Source: Paenibacillus polygoni
Lineage (GTDB): Bacteria; Bacillota; Bacilli; Paenibacillales; Paenibacillaceae
Assembly: GCF_030263935.1 (NCBI RefSeq)
Contig: NZ_CP127162.1
Location: forward strand, 3,987,501-4,051,500
DNA: 64,000 nucleotides
Direction of reading: 5' to 3'
A program made the translations under genes and the position numbers. Below the pieces are notes generated by a model that saw nothing but the letters and a program-made list of their open reading frames with translations, did no database searches and had not been told where the DNA came from. Below are positions 18,484 through 29,780 of this stretch, in pieces. Each line of letters begins with the position of its first letter. Within the stretch, counting starts at the first letter, position 1.

Positions 18484-19791
18484 TTATGTTTGTTTCATTA
18501 CCTCTAGCAGCTGTTTTTCCTGCAGGATATAATCCATTACAGCAGACTGCACCTTCCACATATGCTCTTTATTAGGGTTTTTATTATATTCAGATAATGC
18601 ACTGATGGCAGTGCTCATGGAGGATTCCATCTTCCTCTCTATCTGCTTTCCGTTCTCAGAGAGTCCTGCATGAATTGTTCCAACACTGCTCGTAAATCGG
18701 TGATGTAAATCGGAGATCTCGCTTAATTTGTCCTTTGGTACAGCGGTTTGAACTTGCTCGCCAATATGAGTTATCGATAAGGAAGCAAGCATGTCTGTGA
18801 GTATCCTGCTATTTTCAAAAAAAGGACTGACTTCATCTGCATTCCCTATGAATACAACATCTGAAACCGCAGGCAAAGAAATCTCTCTTACGTACAGCTC
18901 TACTCCCTCTGTCTTCAGCTGATTGCTTACTAGTTTTGCTTCTTCCCGGTTGGAAGATACTCCTGCATACACTCTTGATTCATCTAGCGGGTCACTTCCC
19001 GCTGCAATCCCTGCCTTAGTTAGTTCATGTTTTGCCTGACTCGCACCTTCTGTTGTACTGAACACGCCATATTGAAGCATAAAATAGGTCGCTGCAGGTA
19101 TGGATACAGCGGTGCTGGCAAGGTTCAAAGTGTCCGTTCCTAGTGATTGCGTCTGTGTATTTTCAGCAGAAGAGACAAGCTCTGTTCCGGCAGGTCCCTT
19201 TACGGTCTGAGAGGTTGCATCTGTTCCCGAGTCCAGCAGAGACATGGCAACAAATCCGAACAGAACGCCCGTCATAATCGCAGCTGTTACCGAACCAAAT
19301 ACTTTCCAACCTCCTGGGGACTTCCGGTGATGAACAGCATATGATTTGGCGGTTACCTCCGGGTAGTGCGGCGTAGGCAGGTCATCATAAGGATCTCGAT
19401 TATTTTCCCTGACAGAAGAACTCTCGGGAAGCGTGCTTTTCTCGATCATGGAAGAACCGACATAGGGACCAAAAGGTTCCCCCCAATCATCGTATATGGG
19501 ATTTCCATAATAGGTATCTTCTTTATCCTGTTTCTGCTCTTCGGAATGATACCTTAAATGATGCTGTTCACCACGGTAACCAGTCCGATCATTTCCCTCA
19601 TCTAACTGATGATGAGTTTCAAGTGGAGGGACGCTCCCTGGGTCCAGCGAGATGGGAGTAGTATCAGTTTCCAAAGCGATCTTCTGATTCGTACGAGGAG
19701 TCTCTTTTTTTTCTACTATGTGATTGGAAAGCTGATGAGCAGTCTTCTGAGACTCCTCTCCAAAACGAAATGTCATTCTCGCCTTATTCAC
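18484..19791 (-). CDS. SPOR-domain membrane protein, positional counterpart of SpoIIB
   Basis: A 435-aa protein with a polar N-terminal part (1-160), one membrane helix (163-186) and an extracytoplasmic SPOR domain (235-305, beginning YFMLQYGVFSTTEGA), which binds denuded glycan at division septa. The remaining C-terminus is helical. In B. subtilis spoIIB, which acts in engulfment and septal localisation, also lies next to maf and encodes a membrane-anchored SPOR protein, so this is probably its counterpart. The start is GTG with GGAGGGG upstream. Orthology is inferred from position and architecture. Confidence 0.75.
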   Translation of the reverse strand: MNKARMTFRFGEESQKTAHQLSNHIVEKKETPRTNQKIALETDTTPISLDPGSVPPLETHHQLDEGNDRTGYRGEQHHLRYHSEEQKQDKEDTYYGNPIYDDWGEPFGPYVGSSMIEKSTLPESSSVRENNRDPYDDLPTPHYPEVTAKSYAVHHRKSPGGWKVFGSVTAAIMTGVLFGFVAMSLLDSGTDATSQTVKGPAGTELVSSAENTQTQSLGTDTLNLASTAVSIPAATYFMLQYGVFSTTEGASQAKHELTKAGIAAGSDPLDESRVYAGVSSNREEAKLVSNQLKTEGVELYVREISLPAVSDVVFIGNADEVSPFFENSRILTDMLASLSITHIGEQVQTAVPKDKLSEISDLHHRFTSSVGTIHAGLSENGKQIERKMESSMSTAISALSEYNKNPNKEHMWKVQSAVMDYILQEKQLLEVMKQT

Positions 19792-19853
19792 GGTGCAAGC
19801 CCCTCCCTTGTCCTTTTTATCAGCTATATGTGAGAAAAAGGTTATATATGCAT

Positions 19854-19892
19854 AAAAAGCACCATCTCTGCTATCGCAGAAATGATGCTTTT
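19854..19892 (-). terminator. Rho-independent terminator after murC
   Basis: AAAAAGCA(T/C)CAT pairs with (A)TGGTGCTTTTT and contains an inner TCTGC/GCAGA hairpin; T-rich on the minus strand. It ends the valS-folC-murC unit. Confidence 0.85.
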
Positions 19893-19915
19893 TATGATTG
19901 TTCTTGTCTGGCCTT

Positions 19916-21283
19916 CTATTTCAAACCTTTAGCCAGCTCATAGCCAGCTTTCCAAATATCGCCTGCGCCCATAGTCAGCACGAGGTCACCTGGGTTTAAT
20001 CGGTTTTCCAAATCTTTAACTACATCCTCTTTTGTTGGGAAGTAGATTGCATTTGGATTACTATTTTGCTTAATAAGCTCAACTAGCTTAGAGGAATGAA
20101 CCCCTTCAATTTGCTTCTCCCCGGCAGGAGAGAAAATGTCTGTAATAATGACTTCATCTGCTTCAGCAAAAGCACGACTGAAAGCATCTAGCAAGAAGAA
20201 GGTACGAGTATAACGCTGCGGCTGGAATACAGCAATAATCCGTTTTCCTGTTGCTTTTGCCGCGCTGATTGTAGCTTCAATCTCTGTAGGATGATGAGCA
20301 TAATCATCAATAATCAGAATATCGCGTGCTTCGCCAAGCACCTGGAATCTGCGTTTTGCCCCGCTAAACTTCACGATCGCTTTCACGATGGATTCAAAAG
20401 GTATACCTGCTTCTAGACAAGTAATGATCGTTGCCATCGCATTGCTTACATTATGTTTACCAGGTACAGAAAGTTCTACTTTACCAAGCGGAGCTCCGCG
20501 ATGATTCATCGTAAATGAAATATGACGATCACCTAACGTAAGATCGGTTGCTGTATAATCTGCTTCTGCATCAATTGCATACGTAATAATGTTAGATTTG
20601 AGCTGAGGCATAATACTTTGAATGTTCTCATCATCTGCACAAACAATCGCACAGCCTTCAGGTTTCACCTGATTTAAAAACTTCACATACGCATTTTTCA
20701 GCTCATTAAAATCATTATTGTAATTTTCAAGATGATCGGCTTCCAGATTCGTTACAATCCCAATCCAAGGATGATAATGCAAGAATGAACCATCGCTCTC
20801 GTCCGCTTCAGCAACGACACAATCGCCTTTTCCTGCCTTAGCATTCGTTCCGAGATTCATGATCTCCCCGCCGATGATGTAAGTAGGATCTGTTTCACAT
20901 TCTTCCATAACAAGCGCGATCATCGAGGAAGTTGTTGTCTTACCGTGTGCTCCCGCAACGGCAACTCCCTTACGCTCGTTAAGTAAACGCGCCAACATTT
21001 GTGCACGGTGAAGAACCGGAATTTTTAATTGTTCCGCTTCCACTCGTTCCACATTGTCCGCAGTTGCAGCCGTTGAATAAACAACTAGATCTGCACCGTG
21101 TACCTGTTCTGCCGTATGGCCGATATATACTTTTGCTCCTTTTGCGGCGAGCTTTTCAGTTAGCTCCTGGGATGCCACATCCGAACCAGTTACCTTATAA
21201 CCCATTTCTAACATAACTCTTGCAATGGCGCTCATCCCATAGCCGCCGATACCGATAAAATGTACATGTTCCGTAGTATTCAA
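19916..21283 (-). CDS. murC: UDP-N-acetylmuramate-L-alanine ligase
   Basis: A 455-aa Mur ligase adding L-alanine to UDP-MurNAc, the first amino acid of the peptidoglycan stem. It has the N-terminal [14 protein letters not shown] nucleotide motif, the ATP loop AGAHGKTTT and the [10 protein letters not shown] motif. The open frame extends back into folC, but the family begins right before [10 protein letters not shown], so I start at TTG 21281-21283, 7 nt after the folC stop. Its placement behind folC under the valine T-box differs from B. subtilis. Confidence 0.93.
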   Translation of the reverse strand: MNTTEHVHFIGIGGYGMSAIARVMLEMGYKVTGSDVASQELTEKLAAKGAKVYIGHTAEQVHGADLVVYSTAATADNVERVEAEQLKIPVLHRAQMLARLLNERKGVAVAGAHGKTTTSSMIALVMEECETDPTYIIGGEIMNLGTNAKAGKGDCVVAEADESDGSFLHYHPWIGIVTNLEADHLENYNNDFNELKNAYVKFLNQVKPEGCAIVCADDENIQSIMPQLKSNIITYAIDAEADYTATDLTLGDRHISFTMNHRGAPLGKVELSVPGKHNVSNAMATIITCLEAGIPFESIVKAIVKFSGAKRRFQVLGEARDILIIDDYAHHPTEIEATISAAKATGKRIIAVFQPQRYTRTFFLLDAFSRAFAEADEVIITDIFSPAGEKQIEGVHSSKLVELIKQNSNPNAIYFPTKEDVVKDLENRLNPGDLVLTMGAGDIWKAGYELAKGLK

Positions 21284-21290
21284 CAAGTTT

Positions 21291-22667
21291 TCACCAACCT
21301 TTTTCAGAATCGGTTTGATGCAAAAGACTGGCCCGAACATCTGCAATTAAATACAATGTGCCGGACACAATCCCCAGATCGTCCGCTTCCGTCCGTAACT
21401 TAAGTAAGCTCAGTGCATTTTTCCATGAAGGTTCTACAATGATGTCAAGGTTTGGTTTGGCAAAGGATGGACGAAGCTCTTCTACCATATTTTTTAACTG
21501 TGCCGCATCCATTTTACGTCGGAAATCAGGCTCAGTCAGGATAAGCGTATCCACTAGTGGCAGTATATGCTCTAAATATGATTTGTGATGCTTATTCTCA
21601 AGCATGCCCATCATTAAAATTAATTTCCGATCTGCATACAAATCCTTGATCGTTCTGGCAAGTGTTTCTGCACCTTCCGGATTGTGTGCCCCATCCAAAA
21701 TAAGAAGTGGATGATCGGACACTTTCTCAAAACGTCCGGCCCAAAATGTCCTTTGAAATCCTTTTTTCAAATCTTCCTCTTCCATATAGAACGCCATGTA
21801 CTGGCGCAGCACTTCAAGTGTCATTAGAGCACATGCAGCATTAGCACTTTGGTGCTTGCCCTGCATAGTCAGCTCCACATCAAGTTCACGAAACGGTCCA
21901 TTATAATGGAATCTTTGACCATTCTTATTAACCTCAAGTTGCTCATAAGTAAACTGTTCACCTGCAACATACAGGGTTGATTTTTTCTGAGCACAAGTTT
22001 CACGAATGATCCGAATTGCTTCCGGCTGTTCAACCGTAGTAACAACAGGGACGCCGGGTTTAATAATCCCTGCCTTTTCAGATGTAATTTGTTCAATCGT
22101 ATCTCCAAGAATATCGGTATGGTCAAAACCAATATTCGTAATCACCGAAATGACAGGAGTCACGACATTTGTTACATCAAGCCTTCCCCCAAGCCCAGTC
22201 TCCCATACTACCACATCGGGATAGCATACCTCCGCATAATACAGAATTGCGAGCGCTGTCGCAACCTCAAACATCGTTGGAGATCCAAATTCTGTAGCAG
22301 CTACTTCTTCCACAAAAGGCTTCAGTTTGTTAGCCAGCTTAAGCAATGTATCTTCCGGGATGTCTTCTTCATTATACTGAAATCGGTTTGTAAACTTGGT
22401 GATATACGGAGAAGTAAATGTCCCTACATCATACCCGCCCTGTCTAAGGGTAGAAGTTAGAAAGGCACAAGTGGATCCTTTTCCGTTCGTTCCCGCGACA
22501 TGAATGAATTTCAGATGTTTATGCGGGTCGCCCAGCTTTGATAATAACAATTCAATGCGGGATAGTCCCGGTCTTATTCCAAAAGGAATAAGATTGTTAA
22601 TCCAAGCTACTGCATCATTGTAGGTTTGTAAAGGAGCTGCACAAGCAGCTCCAGTATTTTCAGACAT
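21291..22667 (-). CDS. folC: Folylpolyglutamate synthase / dihydrofolate synthase
   Basis: A 458-aa Mur-ligase-fold enzyme that adds glutamate to dihydropteroate and to folates. The P-loop [14 protein letters not shown] (about 56-69) and the DGAHNPEGA motif are present. I begin at ATG 22667, which has GGAGGG 8 nt upstream, rather than at the GTG three codons earlier that abuts the site. It follows valS by 74 nt and precedes murC by 7 nt. Confidence 0.95.
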   Translation of the reverse strand: MSENTGAACAAPLQTYNDAVAWINNLIPFGIRPGLSRIELLLSKLGDPHKHLKFIHVAGTNGKGSTCAFLTSTLRQGGYDVGTFTSPYITKFTNRFQYNEEDIPEDTLLKLANKLKPFVEEVAATEFGSPTMFEVATALAILYYAEVCYPDVVVWETGLGGRLDVTNVVTPVISVITNIGFDHTDILGDTIEQITSEKAGIIKPGVPVVTTVEQPEAIRIIRETCAQKKSTLYVAGEQFTYEQLEVNKNGQRFHYNGPFRELDVELTMQGKHQSANAACALMTLEVLRQYMAFYMEEEDLKKGFQRTFWAGRFEKVSDHPLLILDGAHNPEGAETLARTIKDLYADRKLILMMGMLENKHHKSYLEHILPLVDTLILTEPDFRRKMDAAQLKNMVEELRPSFAKPNLDIIVEPSWKNALSLLKLRTEADDLGIVSGTLYLIADVRASLLHQTDSEKGW

Positions 22668-22741
22668 TTTCTTCACCCTCCGATTGCGATATTTGTGAGA
22701 CTTTTCTTTAAGGGATACTGCGAAAATAATAACCAGTTTAA

Positions 22742-25429
22742 TTAGCTTTGTAATTCCGCAATACGAGCAATAACTTTACTGCGTTTATCCGAATAATCTG
22801 CAAGTTTTGCACGCTCTTCCTCAATAACTTTTGCTGGTGCTTTGGATACAAAGCCTTCATTACCGAGTTTTTTCTCAATACGAAGCACTTCTTTATCTAA
22901 ATTCTCGCGTTCTTTCTCAAGACGAGCAATCTCCTGGTCAATATCAATAAGTCCTGCGAGCGGGAAATAAATTTCAGCACCTGAAACAATTGCTGTCATC
23001 GCTTTTTCCGGCGTAGGCAGAGAGATGCCTGTAGTCAGATCGGACGTATTACAGAATCTGCTAACATAAACAAGGTTGTTATCGATGATCTGCAGCGCTT
23101 CTGCATTACTTGCATTTACGTTCATTTCGATCTTCTTACTCATCGGCACATTCACTTCTGCACGAACATTACGAACGGCGCGAATGAGATCCATCAGCAT
23201 ATTCATCTCAGCTACAGCCTGATCGTTAACAAGTTCTTCGGTGAATTCAGGCCATGCTGCAAGCGTAATCGTCTCTCCATCATGCGGCAAATGCTGCCAG
23301 ATTTCCTCTGAAATAAACGGCATGAACGGATGGATAAGACGCATTGTATGATCCAGTACATAAGCAAGTACCGACTGTGTCTTCCGTTTTGCCTGCTCAT
23401 CTTCACCGTATAGCGTCAATTTGGAGAATTCGATGTACCAGTCACACAGATCATCCCATATGAAGTTATACAGCGCACGTCCGGTTTCTCCAAATTCATA
23501 AGCGTCCATAAGACGAGTTACTTCTCTTGCTGTTTCATTTAGGCGATGCAGAATCCAGCGATCAGCCGTGGATAGTTCACCTGTAATGTCAATATCCTCA
23601 TATTTAATGCCTTCAAGATTCATGAGTGCAAAACGGGAAGCATTCCAAATCTTATTCGCAAAGTTACGTGCTTGTTCTACACGTTCCCAGCGGAAACGAA
23701 GATCTTGTCCTGGTGTGCTGCCTGTTGAAATCATATAGCGCATTGCATCAGCACCATATTTCTCAATTACTTCAAGCGGATCTACCCCGTTACCAAGAGA
23801 CTTCGACATTTTGCGGCCATCAGCATCACGTACAAGTCCGTGCATCAATACGTCTTTAAACGGAATTTCATCCGTAAATTCAAGTGCTGTAAAGATCATA
23901 CGAGCTACCCAGAAGTAGATAATATCGTAGCCAGTTACAAGAACAGAAGTTGGATAGTAGCGTTTCAAATCCTCTGTATCTTCAGGCCAGCCGAGCGTAG
24001 AGAACGGCCATAACGCCGAACTGAACCAAGTATCAAGTACATCTTCATCTTGACGAAGATCTTGAGAGCCGCATTTGGTACAAGTCGTGAGGTCTTCCTG
24101 ACTAACATGAAGCTCTCCGCAAGCATTACAGTACCACGCTGGAATACGGTGTCCCCACCAGAGCTGACGAGAAATACACCAGTCGCGAATATTTTCAATC
24201 CAGTGAAGATACGTTCTCTCAAAACGATCGGGAACAAAGTTTACCCCTTTTCCGTTCTTCTGAGCTTCAATCGCTTTTTCCGCAAGCGGCTGCATCGCAA
24301 CAAACCACTGTGTAGACAGATAAGGCTCTACAACAGCACCTGAACGCTCACTATGACCCACTTGATGTACATGGTCTTCAATATTAATAAGTACACCCAG
24401 TTCCTTAAGGTCAGCAACGATCTGCTTACGGCACTCACTGCGGTCAAGCCCTTTATATTTACCAGCTTCCTCATTCATAGTACCTGTCTCATCCATAACC
24501 GTGATTTGCGGCAGGTCGTGACGCAGACCAACTTCGAAGTCATTTGGATCGTGCGCAGGCGTAATTTTTACCGCTCCGCTACCAAACTCTTTTTCTACAT
24601 ATTCGTCTGCAATAACAGGAATTTCACGGCCAATAATCGGCAGTACTAATACTTTGCCAATCATATCTTTGTAACGGTCATCTTCGGGATGAACCGCAAC
24701 AGCCGTATCACCAAGCATGGTTTCTGGTCTTGTCGTTGCAACGGTAATAGAGCCGCTGCCGTCTTTTAAATCATATTTCAGATGGTACAAGTGGCCTTGT
24801 ACTTCTTTATATTCAACTTCAATATCAGATAACGCAGTACGTGCTGCCGGATCCCAGTTAATGATACGTTTCCCGCGGTAGATAAGACCTTTATTATACA
24901 GTTTTACAAACACTTCACGTACGGCTTTCGATAACCCTTCATCCAGCGTAAAACGCTCACGGGAATAATCAAGAGACAAGCCCATTTTTGCCCATTGAGA
25001 GCGGATTGTATTGTTATATTCTTCTTTCCAGTCCCATACCTTCTCGAGGAACTTTTCACGTCCAAGATCATAACGAGTAATCCCGTCTTCTCTTAGCTTC
25101 TGTTCTACTTTGGTTTGTGTTGCGATACCAGCATGGTCAGAACCAGGCAGCCAGAGCGCGTCATAACCTTGCATCCGTTTCGCACGGATAATAATATCCT
25201 GAAGGGTAAAGTCCAGCGCATGACCGATATGAAGCATACCCGTTACGTTTGGCGGTGGAATCACAATGGTAAAAGGCTGCGCATCCTTGCGCTGACCTGC
25301 TTTAAAGAAATTGTTCTCCATCCAATACGGGTACCACTTCTGCTCCGCAGCATGCGGATCATACGTTGTTGGCATTTCCGTCTGATTCGGCTGTTTCGGC
25401 TGATTTGGTTGATTTGTTGCTTCAGACAT
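22742..25429 (-). CDS. valS: Valyl-tRNA synthetase
   Basis: An 895-aa class I synthetase. HIGH lies at 67-70 ([12 protein letters not shown]), the editing CP1 domain follows, KMSKS occurs in [11 protein letters not shown] near residue 528, and the last 70 residues form the ValS tRNA-binding coiled coil ([15 protein letters not shown]). A zinc site CNACGEL...CTKCGS is visible. AGGAGG lies 7 nt before this ATG; the longer frame would start within or before that site. Expression is controlled by the valine T-box upstream. Confidence 0.97.
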   Translation of the reverse strand: MSEATNQPNQPKQPNQTEMPTTYDPHAAEQKWYPYWMENNFFKAGQRKDAQPFTIVIPPPNVTGMLHIGHALDFTLQDIIIRAKRMQGYDALWLPGSDHAGIATQTKVEQKLREDGITRYDLGREKFLEKVWDWKEEYNNTIRSQWAKMGLSLDYSRERFTLDEGLSKAVREVFVKLYNKGLIYRGKRIINWDPAARTALSDIEVEYKEVQGHLYHLKYDLKDGSGSITVATTRPETMLGDTAVAVHPEDDRYKDMIGKVLVLPIIGREIPVIADEYVEKEFGSGAVKITPAHDPNDFEVGLRHDLPQITVMDETGTMNEEAGKYKGLDRSECRKQIVADLKELGVLINIEDHVHQVGHSERSGAVVEPYLSTQWFVAMQPLAEKAIEAQKNGKGVNFVPDRFERTYLHWIENIRDWCISRQLWWGHRIPAWYCNACGELHVSQEDLTTCTKCGSQDLRQDEDVLDTWFSSALWPFSTLGWPEDTEDLKRYYPTSVLVTGYDIIYFWVARMIFTALEFTDEIPFKDVLMHGLVRDADGRKMSKSLGNGVDPLEVIEKYGADAMRYMISTGSTPGQDLRFRWERVEQARNFANKIWNASRFALMNLEGIKYEDIDITGELSTADRWILHRLNETAREVTRLMDAYEFGETGRALYNFIWDDLCDWYIEFSKLTLYGEDEQAKRKTQSVLAYVLDHTMRLIHPFMPFISEEIWQHLPHDGETITLAAWPEFTEELVNDQAVAEMNMLMDLIRAVRNVRAEVNVPMSKKIEMNVNASNAEALQIIDNNLVYVSRFCNTSDLTTGISLPTPEKAMTAIVSGAEIYFPLAGLIDIDQEIARLEKERENLDKEVLRIEKKLGNEGFVSKAPAKVIEEERAKLADYSDKRSKVIARIAELQS

Positions 25430-25495
25430 ATACATTCCTCCTGTTATTTTAGAAATCAAAATTCATTTTTTCATCAGTAGCAAGTAACGATAAAA

Positions 25496-25812
25496 AAAAC
25501 AAAAAGACCCTTCATCCTCAAAGGACGAAAGGTCATTCTTTCGCGGTACCACCTTTGTTTCATACCAAAACATGATGACCACAAACTTTAGTTTGCGGGC
25601 TTGATATGACACTTTGTTAGGCAGTATAACGGCTGCAGCCGGCCACATTCTAGTGCTCTCTATGTACAAAGCATACGAAAGCATTCAAAAGGGCAACTCC
25701 CGGGTGACTTCGGATCAGTAAAGTATCCTGCAGAATCTCACACCAATCGATTCCACTCTCTGAAGGGTTTACTGCTTACTACTCCCGTTCTTCGTTGTTC
25801 CATGTGTAATTC
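25496..25812 (-). promoter_or_regulatory. T-box leader, valine specific (specifier GUC)
   Basis: The minus strand holds the T-box sequence AAGGTGGTACCGCG (25542-25555), which pairs with uncharged tRNA acceptor ends, and a following terminator hairpin (25505-25535, TGACCTTTCGTCC against GGATGAAGGGTC, then T-rich). In stem I the specifier loop reads GAA-GTC-ACC, with GTC at 25706-25708, a valine codon. High uncharged tRNA-Val should favour readthrough into valS-folC-murC. Stem I boundaries are approximate. Confidence 0.93.
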
Positions 25813-25869
25813 AAGAGATCTATACGAACCACAATGAATTATATTCATTGTATCCCCAATCCTACAGAC

Positions 25870-25898
25870 ATCATACATTTCTAGTCTAAATTCGTCAA
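25870..25898 (-). promoter_or_regulatory. Sigma-A promoter of the valS T-box operon
   Basis: TTGACG (25893-25898), 17-bp spacer and TATGAT (25870-25875) on the minus strand, about 50 nt before the T-box leader folds. The 604 bases between valS and spoVID are thereby explained: T-box, promoter and the spoVID terminator. Confidence 0.75.
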
Positions 25899-25985
25899 CA
25901 GGCGAGCACCTATTTTCCGTATAGGGAAAGACTGGAGCAAGATTCTAGCTAAGTTTCATGAAGCGCCAACATGATAATAAAAAAA

Positions 25986-26017
25986 GTGTCCCTGGTCGTT
26001 GTTACGTCCAAGAACAC
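25986..26017 (-). terminator. Rho-independent terminator after spoVID
   Basis: GTGTCCCTGG/CCAAGAACAC pair over 10 bp (two G-U in RNA) with a 12-nt loop, followed on the minus strand by seven T. Confidence 0.75.
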
Positions 26018-26033
26018 ATCATTTTACGATTTG

Positions 26034-27374
26034 TTACGGAATATAAAGCACCTGTCCCTCTTCAATGGACTGCTCGGATAAACGATTATACAGCTGTAAC
26101 TCACGCGTACTTAGCTGATATCTATCTGCAATCGTATCCAAGGTTTCTTCCCGCTGTACTATACAGAGCTTGACCCTCTTAAATGGCGTCTGTTCAGAAC
26201 TACCGCCAAGAAATAGGTTCTTCCACTGTACATCTTCTATCTGCTCTTCTTCCCGCTTTTCAACTGGAATCTGCTCTTCTAACTGTAATACTTCTTCCGT
26301 TCTCTTGCTCTTTTGCAGAAGAGAGGTAATTCCATACGAATCAGCAGCAGGTGCATCACTCTCTTTTTTACTGCCAAAGGCTACCTTTAGCTCCGGTTTC
26401 TCGTCTTCTGTCTCTGGCTGAGGTACATCTGCTGTAAGCAGCACGCCCTCATCCTCCCAGGTAATCTCCTGATCGTCTCGCTGGATCGCGGCAGGTTCTG
26501 CTGCTGGTTCTTCTATAGGTGTTCCTGCTTCTTGATGACCTATAACCTCAACAGACTCCACAGGCGTTTCAAAATGCCAAACTTCTGGCGCATCAGAATG
26601 CTCAATCGCAGAATTATCTTCTTTCACGTCCTGGATATCTTTTGTCTCTCTTAGCTCCCCGTTCTCTTGGTTCTCTATTCTCTGCTCTTCTATAATAGAA
26701 TCTTCCTGCTGATCCGTACCATCATCGACAGAAAGGGTCTCATAAGGAAGATTCCAAACGTCTCGCTCCTCCTGCTCCTCATCATGAACTGAAGTCGGTG
26801 TTATATAAGGAGCATAAAATCTAGGCGGTTCTGGAGAAGTGTCACTTGTGCGTTCTTGCTCAAAGGAAACTGCGCCATCTTCCCTGGCAGAATCGTATAG
26901 ATACAAATTATTTTCACTATCCTCTTTTGGTTCGCTATTTCCCTGTTCAGAAGCAGAATTCGTGTGTACTACCGTAAATTCGTCCGAATTCCAGGCAGGA
27001 CTTTCCTCTGTTTGAATCCCTTCAATTCCTCTGAGAGACAACACCCCGGTAATATTCAAGCTTCTTGTTGACAATAGGTCAACGTCAAAATTCTCAATCT
27101 CAACAGCGATCTCCTCCACAGAGGCAACCCGGCTAAGCGGAATCGTAATCTCCACCGGGATCAGGTGCTGCAAACCTTCCTGTTCCTGATTCTCACCAAC
27201 ATACACACCTGACAACAGCAAATGGCCCCGAAGAGCTGCGTGCTCTTGATCTGTAATCACCTGTATTCGAGGATAAAGTTCAATCTCTTCAAGTTCTGCA
27301 ATCGCGGGAACATGTTCTGGTAATTGCACACGCTCATAAATATCAAACCGAAGTCCGTAGGGCGGGTTTAACAT
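26034..27374 (-). CDS. spoVID: SpoVID-type spore coat morphogenetic protein with C-terminal LysM
   Basis: A 446-aa protein. The N-terminal 130 residues (RFDIYERVQLPE, VEITIPLSRVASVEEIAVEIENFD) resemble the SpoVID N-terminal domain that lets the coat encase the spore. A long acidic Glu/Gln-rich middle follows, and the last 46 residues form a LysM module (IVQREETLDTIADRYQLS). B. subtilis SpoVID has the same order and also lies next to hemL. AAAGGAGG lies 9 nt before this ATG, which is preferred over one 16 codons upstream. It probably cooperates with the SafA-like protein at the window start. Confidence 0.88.
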   Translation of the reverse strand: MLNPPYGLRFDIYERVQLPEHVPAIAELEEIELYPRIQVITDQEHAALRGHLLLSGVYVGENQEQEGLQHLIPVEITIPLSRVASVEEIAVEIENFDVDLLSTRSLNITGVLSLRGIEGIQTEESPAWNSDEFTVVHTNSASEQGNSEPKEDSENNLYLYDSAREDGAVSFEQERTSDTSPEPPRFYAPYITPTSVHDEEQEERDVWNLPYETLSVDDGTDQQEDSIIEEQRIENQENGELRETKDIQDVKEDNSAIEHSDAPEVWHFETPVESVEVIGHQEAGTPIEEPAAEPAAIQRDDQEITWEDEGVLLTADVPQPETEDEKPELKVAFGSKKESDAPAADSYGITSLLQKSKRTEEVLQLEEQIPVEKREEEQIEDVQWKNLFLGGSSEQTPFKRVKLCIVQREETLDTIADRYQLSTRELQLYNRLSEQSIEEGQVLYIP

Positions 27375-27521
27375 AGCTGTAGTCCTCCTTTCGGGCATAT
27401 AGTTACCATGAAAAAAGACCATGGCTTTCGCTCATGTGACGAGAGTTCAGCAATAAGTTTCTTCTCGTTGACATGTATATGCACCGAATAGAGGACTCAT
27501 ACCATTTTATGAGTATTCGCC

Positions 27522-28427
27522 CTATTCCTCTTTTTTTCTCGCTTCATATAGTTCCGTCATATCTTCCGGCCAAGGCGCCTCAATGGTGAGCAGCTCTCCT
27601 GTAAACGGATGCTGGAACGTAAGCCTCTCTCCGTGCAGGGCTTGCCTGCGGATCCCTTCTCTTCTGCCCCCATACATTGTATCTCCGAATAAAGGATGAC
27701 CGATGTGGCTTAGGTGAACTCTGATCTGGTGGGTTCTGCCTGTCTCCAGCTTCAAACGGACAAGAGTGGCCTCCTCTAACCGTTCAGAGACCTTCATATG
27801 GGTTACCGCATGTTGTCCTGTAGGCGAAACTCTTCTTCTCTGCTTGTGATGACGATCTTTGCCAATCGGATATTGCAGCACTTCTTCATCCTGAGTAATG
27901 ACCCCGTGGACGATTGCCACATAAGCACGGTCAATTGCTTTTCGTTCCATCATCGAATTTAGTTTTAATTCAGCGTATCGATTCTTAGCATATAGCACAG
28001 GTCCCGATGTATCTACATCGAGCCGGTGGATATGGCGTACTGCAATCTCTTGGCCTTCCGATTCATAGTAGGCTGCAACCGCATGATCCAGCGTAATAAT
28101 TCCATCATGCCGCTCATTCCCATCAGGATGGACTGGCATACCTGCCGGTTTATGAACAACAAGACAAAAGTCATCCTCATATAAAATATCAAGCAGAATG
28201 TAACGCGGAGAGATCCCTAGAGGTACAGACGGAAAAAGGGCCAGCCTCAGCCGGTCCCCCGCAATTTTAATCCCTTGATTATGCTTCAATTCGTGAAGAA
28301 GTTTCGGCGGCATGCCAAGCTCCTGTAAGAGCCAAGCTTCAGCAGCTTCATTCCGATTCTCGCCAGAGAGTGCCTTCTTTCCTGGAGTAAGCTCCAGCCA
28401 CTCTCCTCTTCTTTTTGAAGTAATCAT
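27522..28427 (-). CDS. RluA-family RNA pseudouridine synthase
   Basis: A 301-aa enzyme converting uridine to pseudouridine in RNA. The catalytic motif HRLDVDTSG is at 134-142, with the nucleophile Asp137. [10 protein letters not shown] and the C-terminal [10 protein letters not shown] motif of RluA enzymes are present. An S4 domain is not obvious. Its ATG overlaps the hemL stop by 4 nt, so it is translated as the last gene of the hem operon. The target RNA cannot be told from the sequence; 23S rRNA is likely. Confidence 0.9.
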   Translation of the reverse strand: MITSKRRGEWLELTPGKKALSGENRNEAAEAWLLQELGMPPKLLHELKHNQGIKIAGDRLRLALFPSVPLGISPRYILLDILYEDDFCLVVHKPAGMPVHPDGNERHDGIITLDHAVAAYYESEGQEIAVRHIHRLDVDTSGPVLYAKNRYAELKLNSMMERKAIDRAYVAIVHGVITQDEEVLQYPIGKDRHHKQRRRVSPTGQHAVTHMKVSERLEEATLVRLKLETGRTHQIRVHLSHIGHPLFGDTMYGGRREGIRRQALHGERLTFQHPFTGELLTIEAPWPEDMTELYEARKKEE

Positions 28428-29728
28428 AGTTTTCTCAGCGCATTATAATTTGCTTCAATTGTATCTTCAATATCTTGCTTTGAATGCACACCCGAAATAA
28501 ACATTCCTTCAAATTGAGACGGTGCTACGCTGACTCCTTCCTGAAGCAGATGTCCAAAATAAGCTCGGAACATGTCGAGATTACTTGATTTTGCAATATC
28601 ATAGTTCGTTACAGGCTCCTCTGTAAAGAACGGACATACCATCGAGCCTACCCGATTGATCGTCATAGGGATACCAAGCTCTCGTGCATTTTTCTCGAAA
28701 CCAGCTTGCAGCTTCGCTCCTAGCATTTCCAAACGATCATAGACTTCTTGATTGAGTAAACGAAGCGTAGTCAGACCTGCTGACATAGCAAGCGGATTAC
28801 CGCTTAGTGTACCTGCCTGATAGATCGGTCCAGAAGGTGCAATCTGCTCCATAAGATCACGACGACCTCCATAAGCACCAACAGGCAGCCCGCCGCCAAT
28901 CACTTTACCAAGGCAAGTCAAATCTGGTGTTACTCCAAATCTGCCTTGAGCACTGTTAAGTCCTACTCGGAAACCAGTCATGACCTCATCAAAAATAAGA
29001 AGACTTCCGTAATCTTCTGTTATTTGGCGAAGACCTTCCAAGAATCCTGGTACAGGCGGAACGACACCCATATTCCCTGCAACCGGTTCAACGATCACCG
29101 CTGCGATCTCTTCTCCAAATTTCTCAAAGGCTACCCCTACGGATTCCAGATCGTTATAAGGCACAGTGATTGTATTTACAGCAACCCCTTCTGGAACGCC
29201 TGGACTATCCGGCAGACCAAGCGTTGCTACTCCAGAACCTGCTTTGATAAGCAAACTGTCTGCATGTCCATGATAAGATCCTTCAAATTTCAAAATTTTA
29301 CTGCGTCCCGTTATCCCCCGAGCAAGGCGGATGGCACTCATCGTTGCTTCAGTTCCTGAATTAACCATTCGCACAATATCAATAGATGGCACACGTTCAC
29401 AAACAAGTTTGGCCATTTCTGTCTCTATTAAGGTAGGTGCGCCAAAGCTTGTCCCTTTTACTGCTGTCTCTTGAATTGCAGCGATGACCTCTGGATGAGC
29501 ATGTCCCATAATAAGCGGTCCCCAGGAAGCTACATAATCAATGAACGAATTTCCATCGATATCATAGATTCTTGATCCGATCCCGTGATCGGCATAGATC
29601 GGTGTAAGTCCAACGGATTTAAATGCACGAACTGGACTGTTTACCCCGCCCGGCATATACTGTTTTGCCTCTTCAAAAGCCTTTCTGGACTGTTCCTCCA
29701 TACGAGGCTGACGTTGATTGCTGCTCAT
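28424..29728 (-). CDS. hemL: Glutamate-1-semialdehyde 2,1-aminomutase
   Basis: A 434-aa PLP enzyme making 5-aminolevulinate in the C5 heme route. It has the [11 protein letters not shown] start, the motif [13 protein letters not shown] and the PLP-lysine context [16 protein letters not shown]. The open frame extends 30 codons upstream into the hemB 3' end, but AGAGGAG lies 8 nt before this ATG. The hemB and hemL genes are 52 nt apart. Confidence 0.96.
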   Translation of the reverse strand: MSSNQRQPRMEEQSRKAFEEAKQYMPGGVNSPVRAFKSVGLTPIYADHGIGSRIYDIDGNSFIDYVASWGPLIMGHAHPEVIAAIQETAVKGTSFGAPTLIETEMAKLVCERVPSIDIVRMVNSGTEATMSAIRLARGITGRSKILKFEGSYHGHADSLLIKAGSGVATLGLPDSPGVPEGVAVNTITVPYNDLESVGVAFEKFGEEIAAVIVEPVAGNMGVVPPVPGFLEGLRQITEDYGSLLIFDEVMTGFRVGLNSAQGRFGVTPDLTCLGKVIGGGLPVGAYGGRRDLMEQIAPSGPIYQAGTLSGNPLAMSAGLTTLRLLNQEVYDRLEMLGAKLQAGFEKNARELGIPMTINRVGSMVCPFFTEEPVTNYDIAKSSNLDMFRAYFGHLLQEGVSVAPSQFEGMFISGVHSKQDIEDTIEANYNALRKL

Positions 29729-29780
29729 TACCTTCACTCCTCTTTGTGTAGTCACTTCCAGCTTCTGCTTTGCCGTGCTC

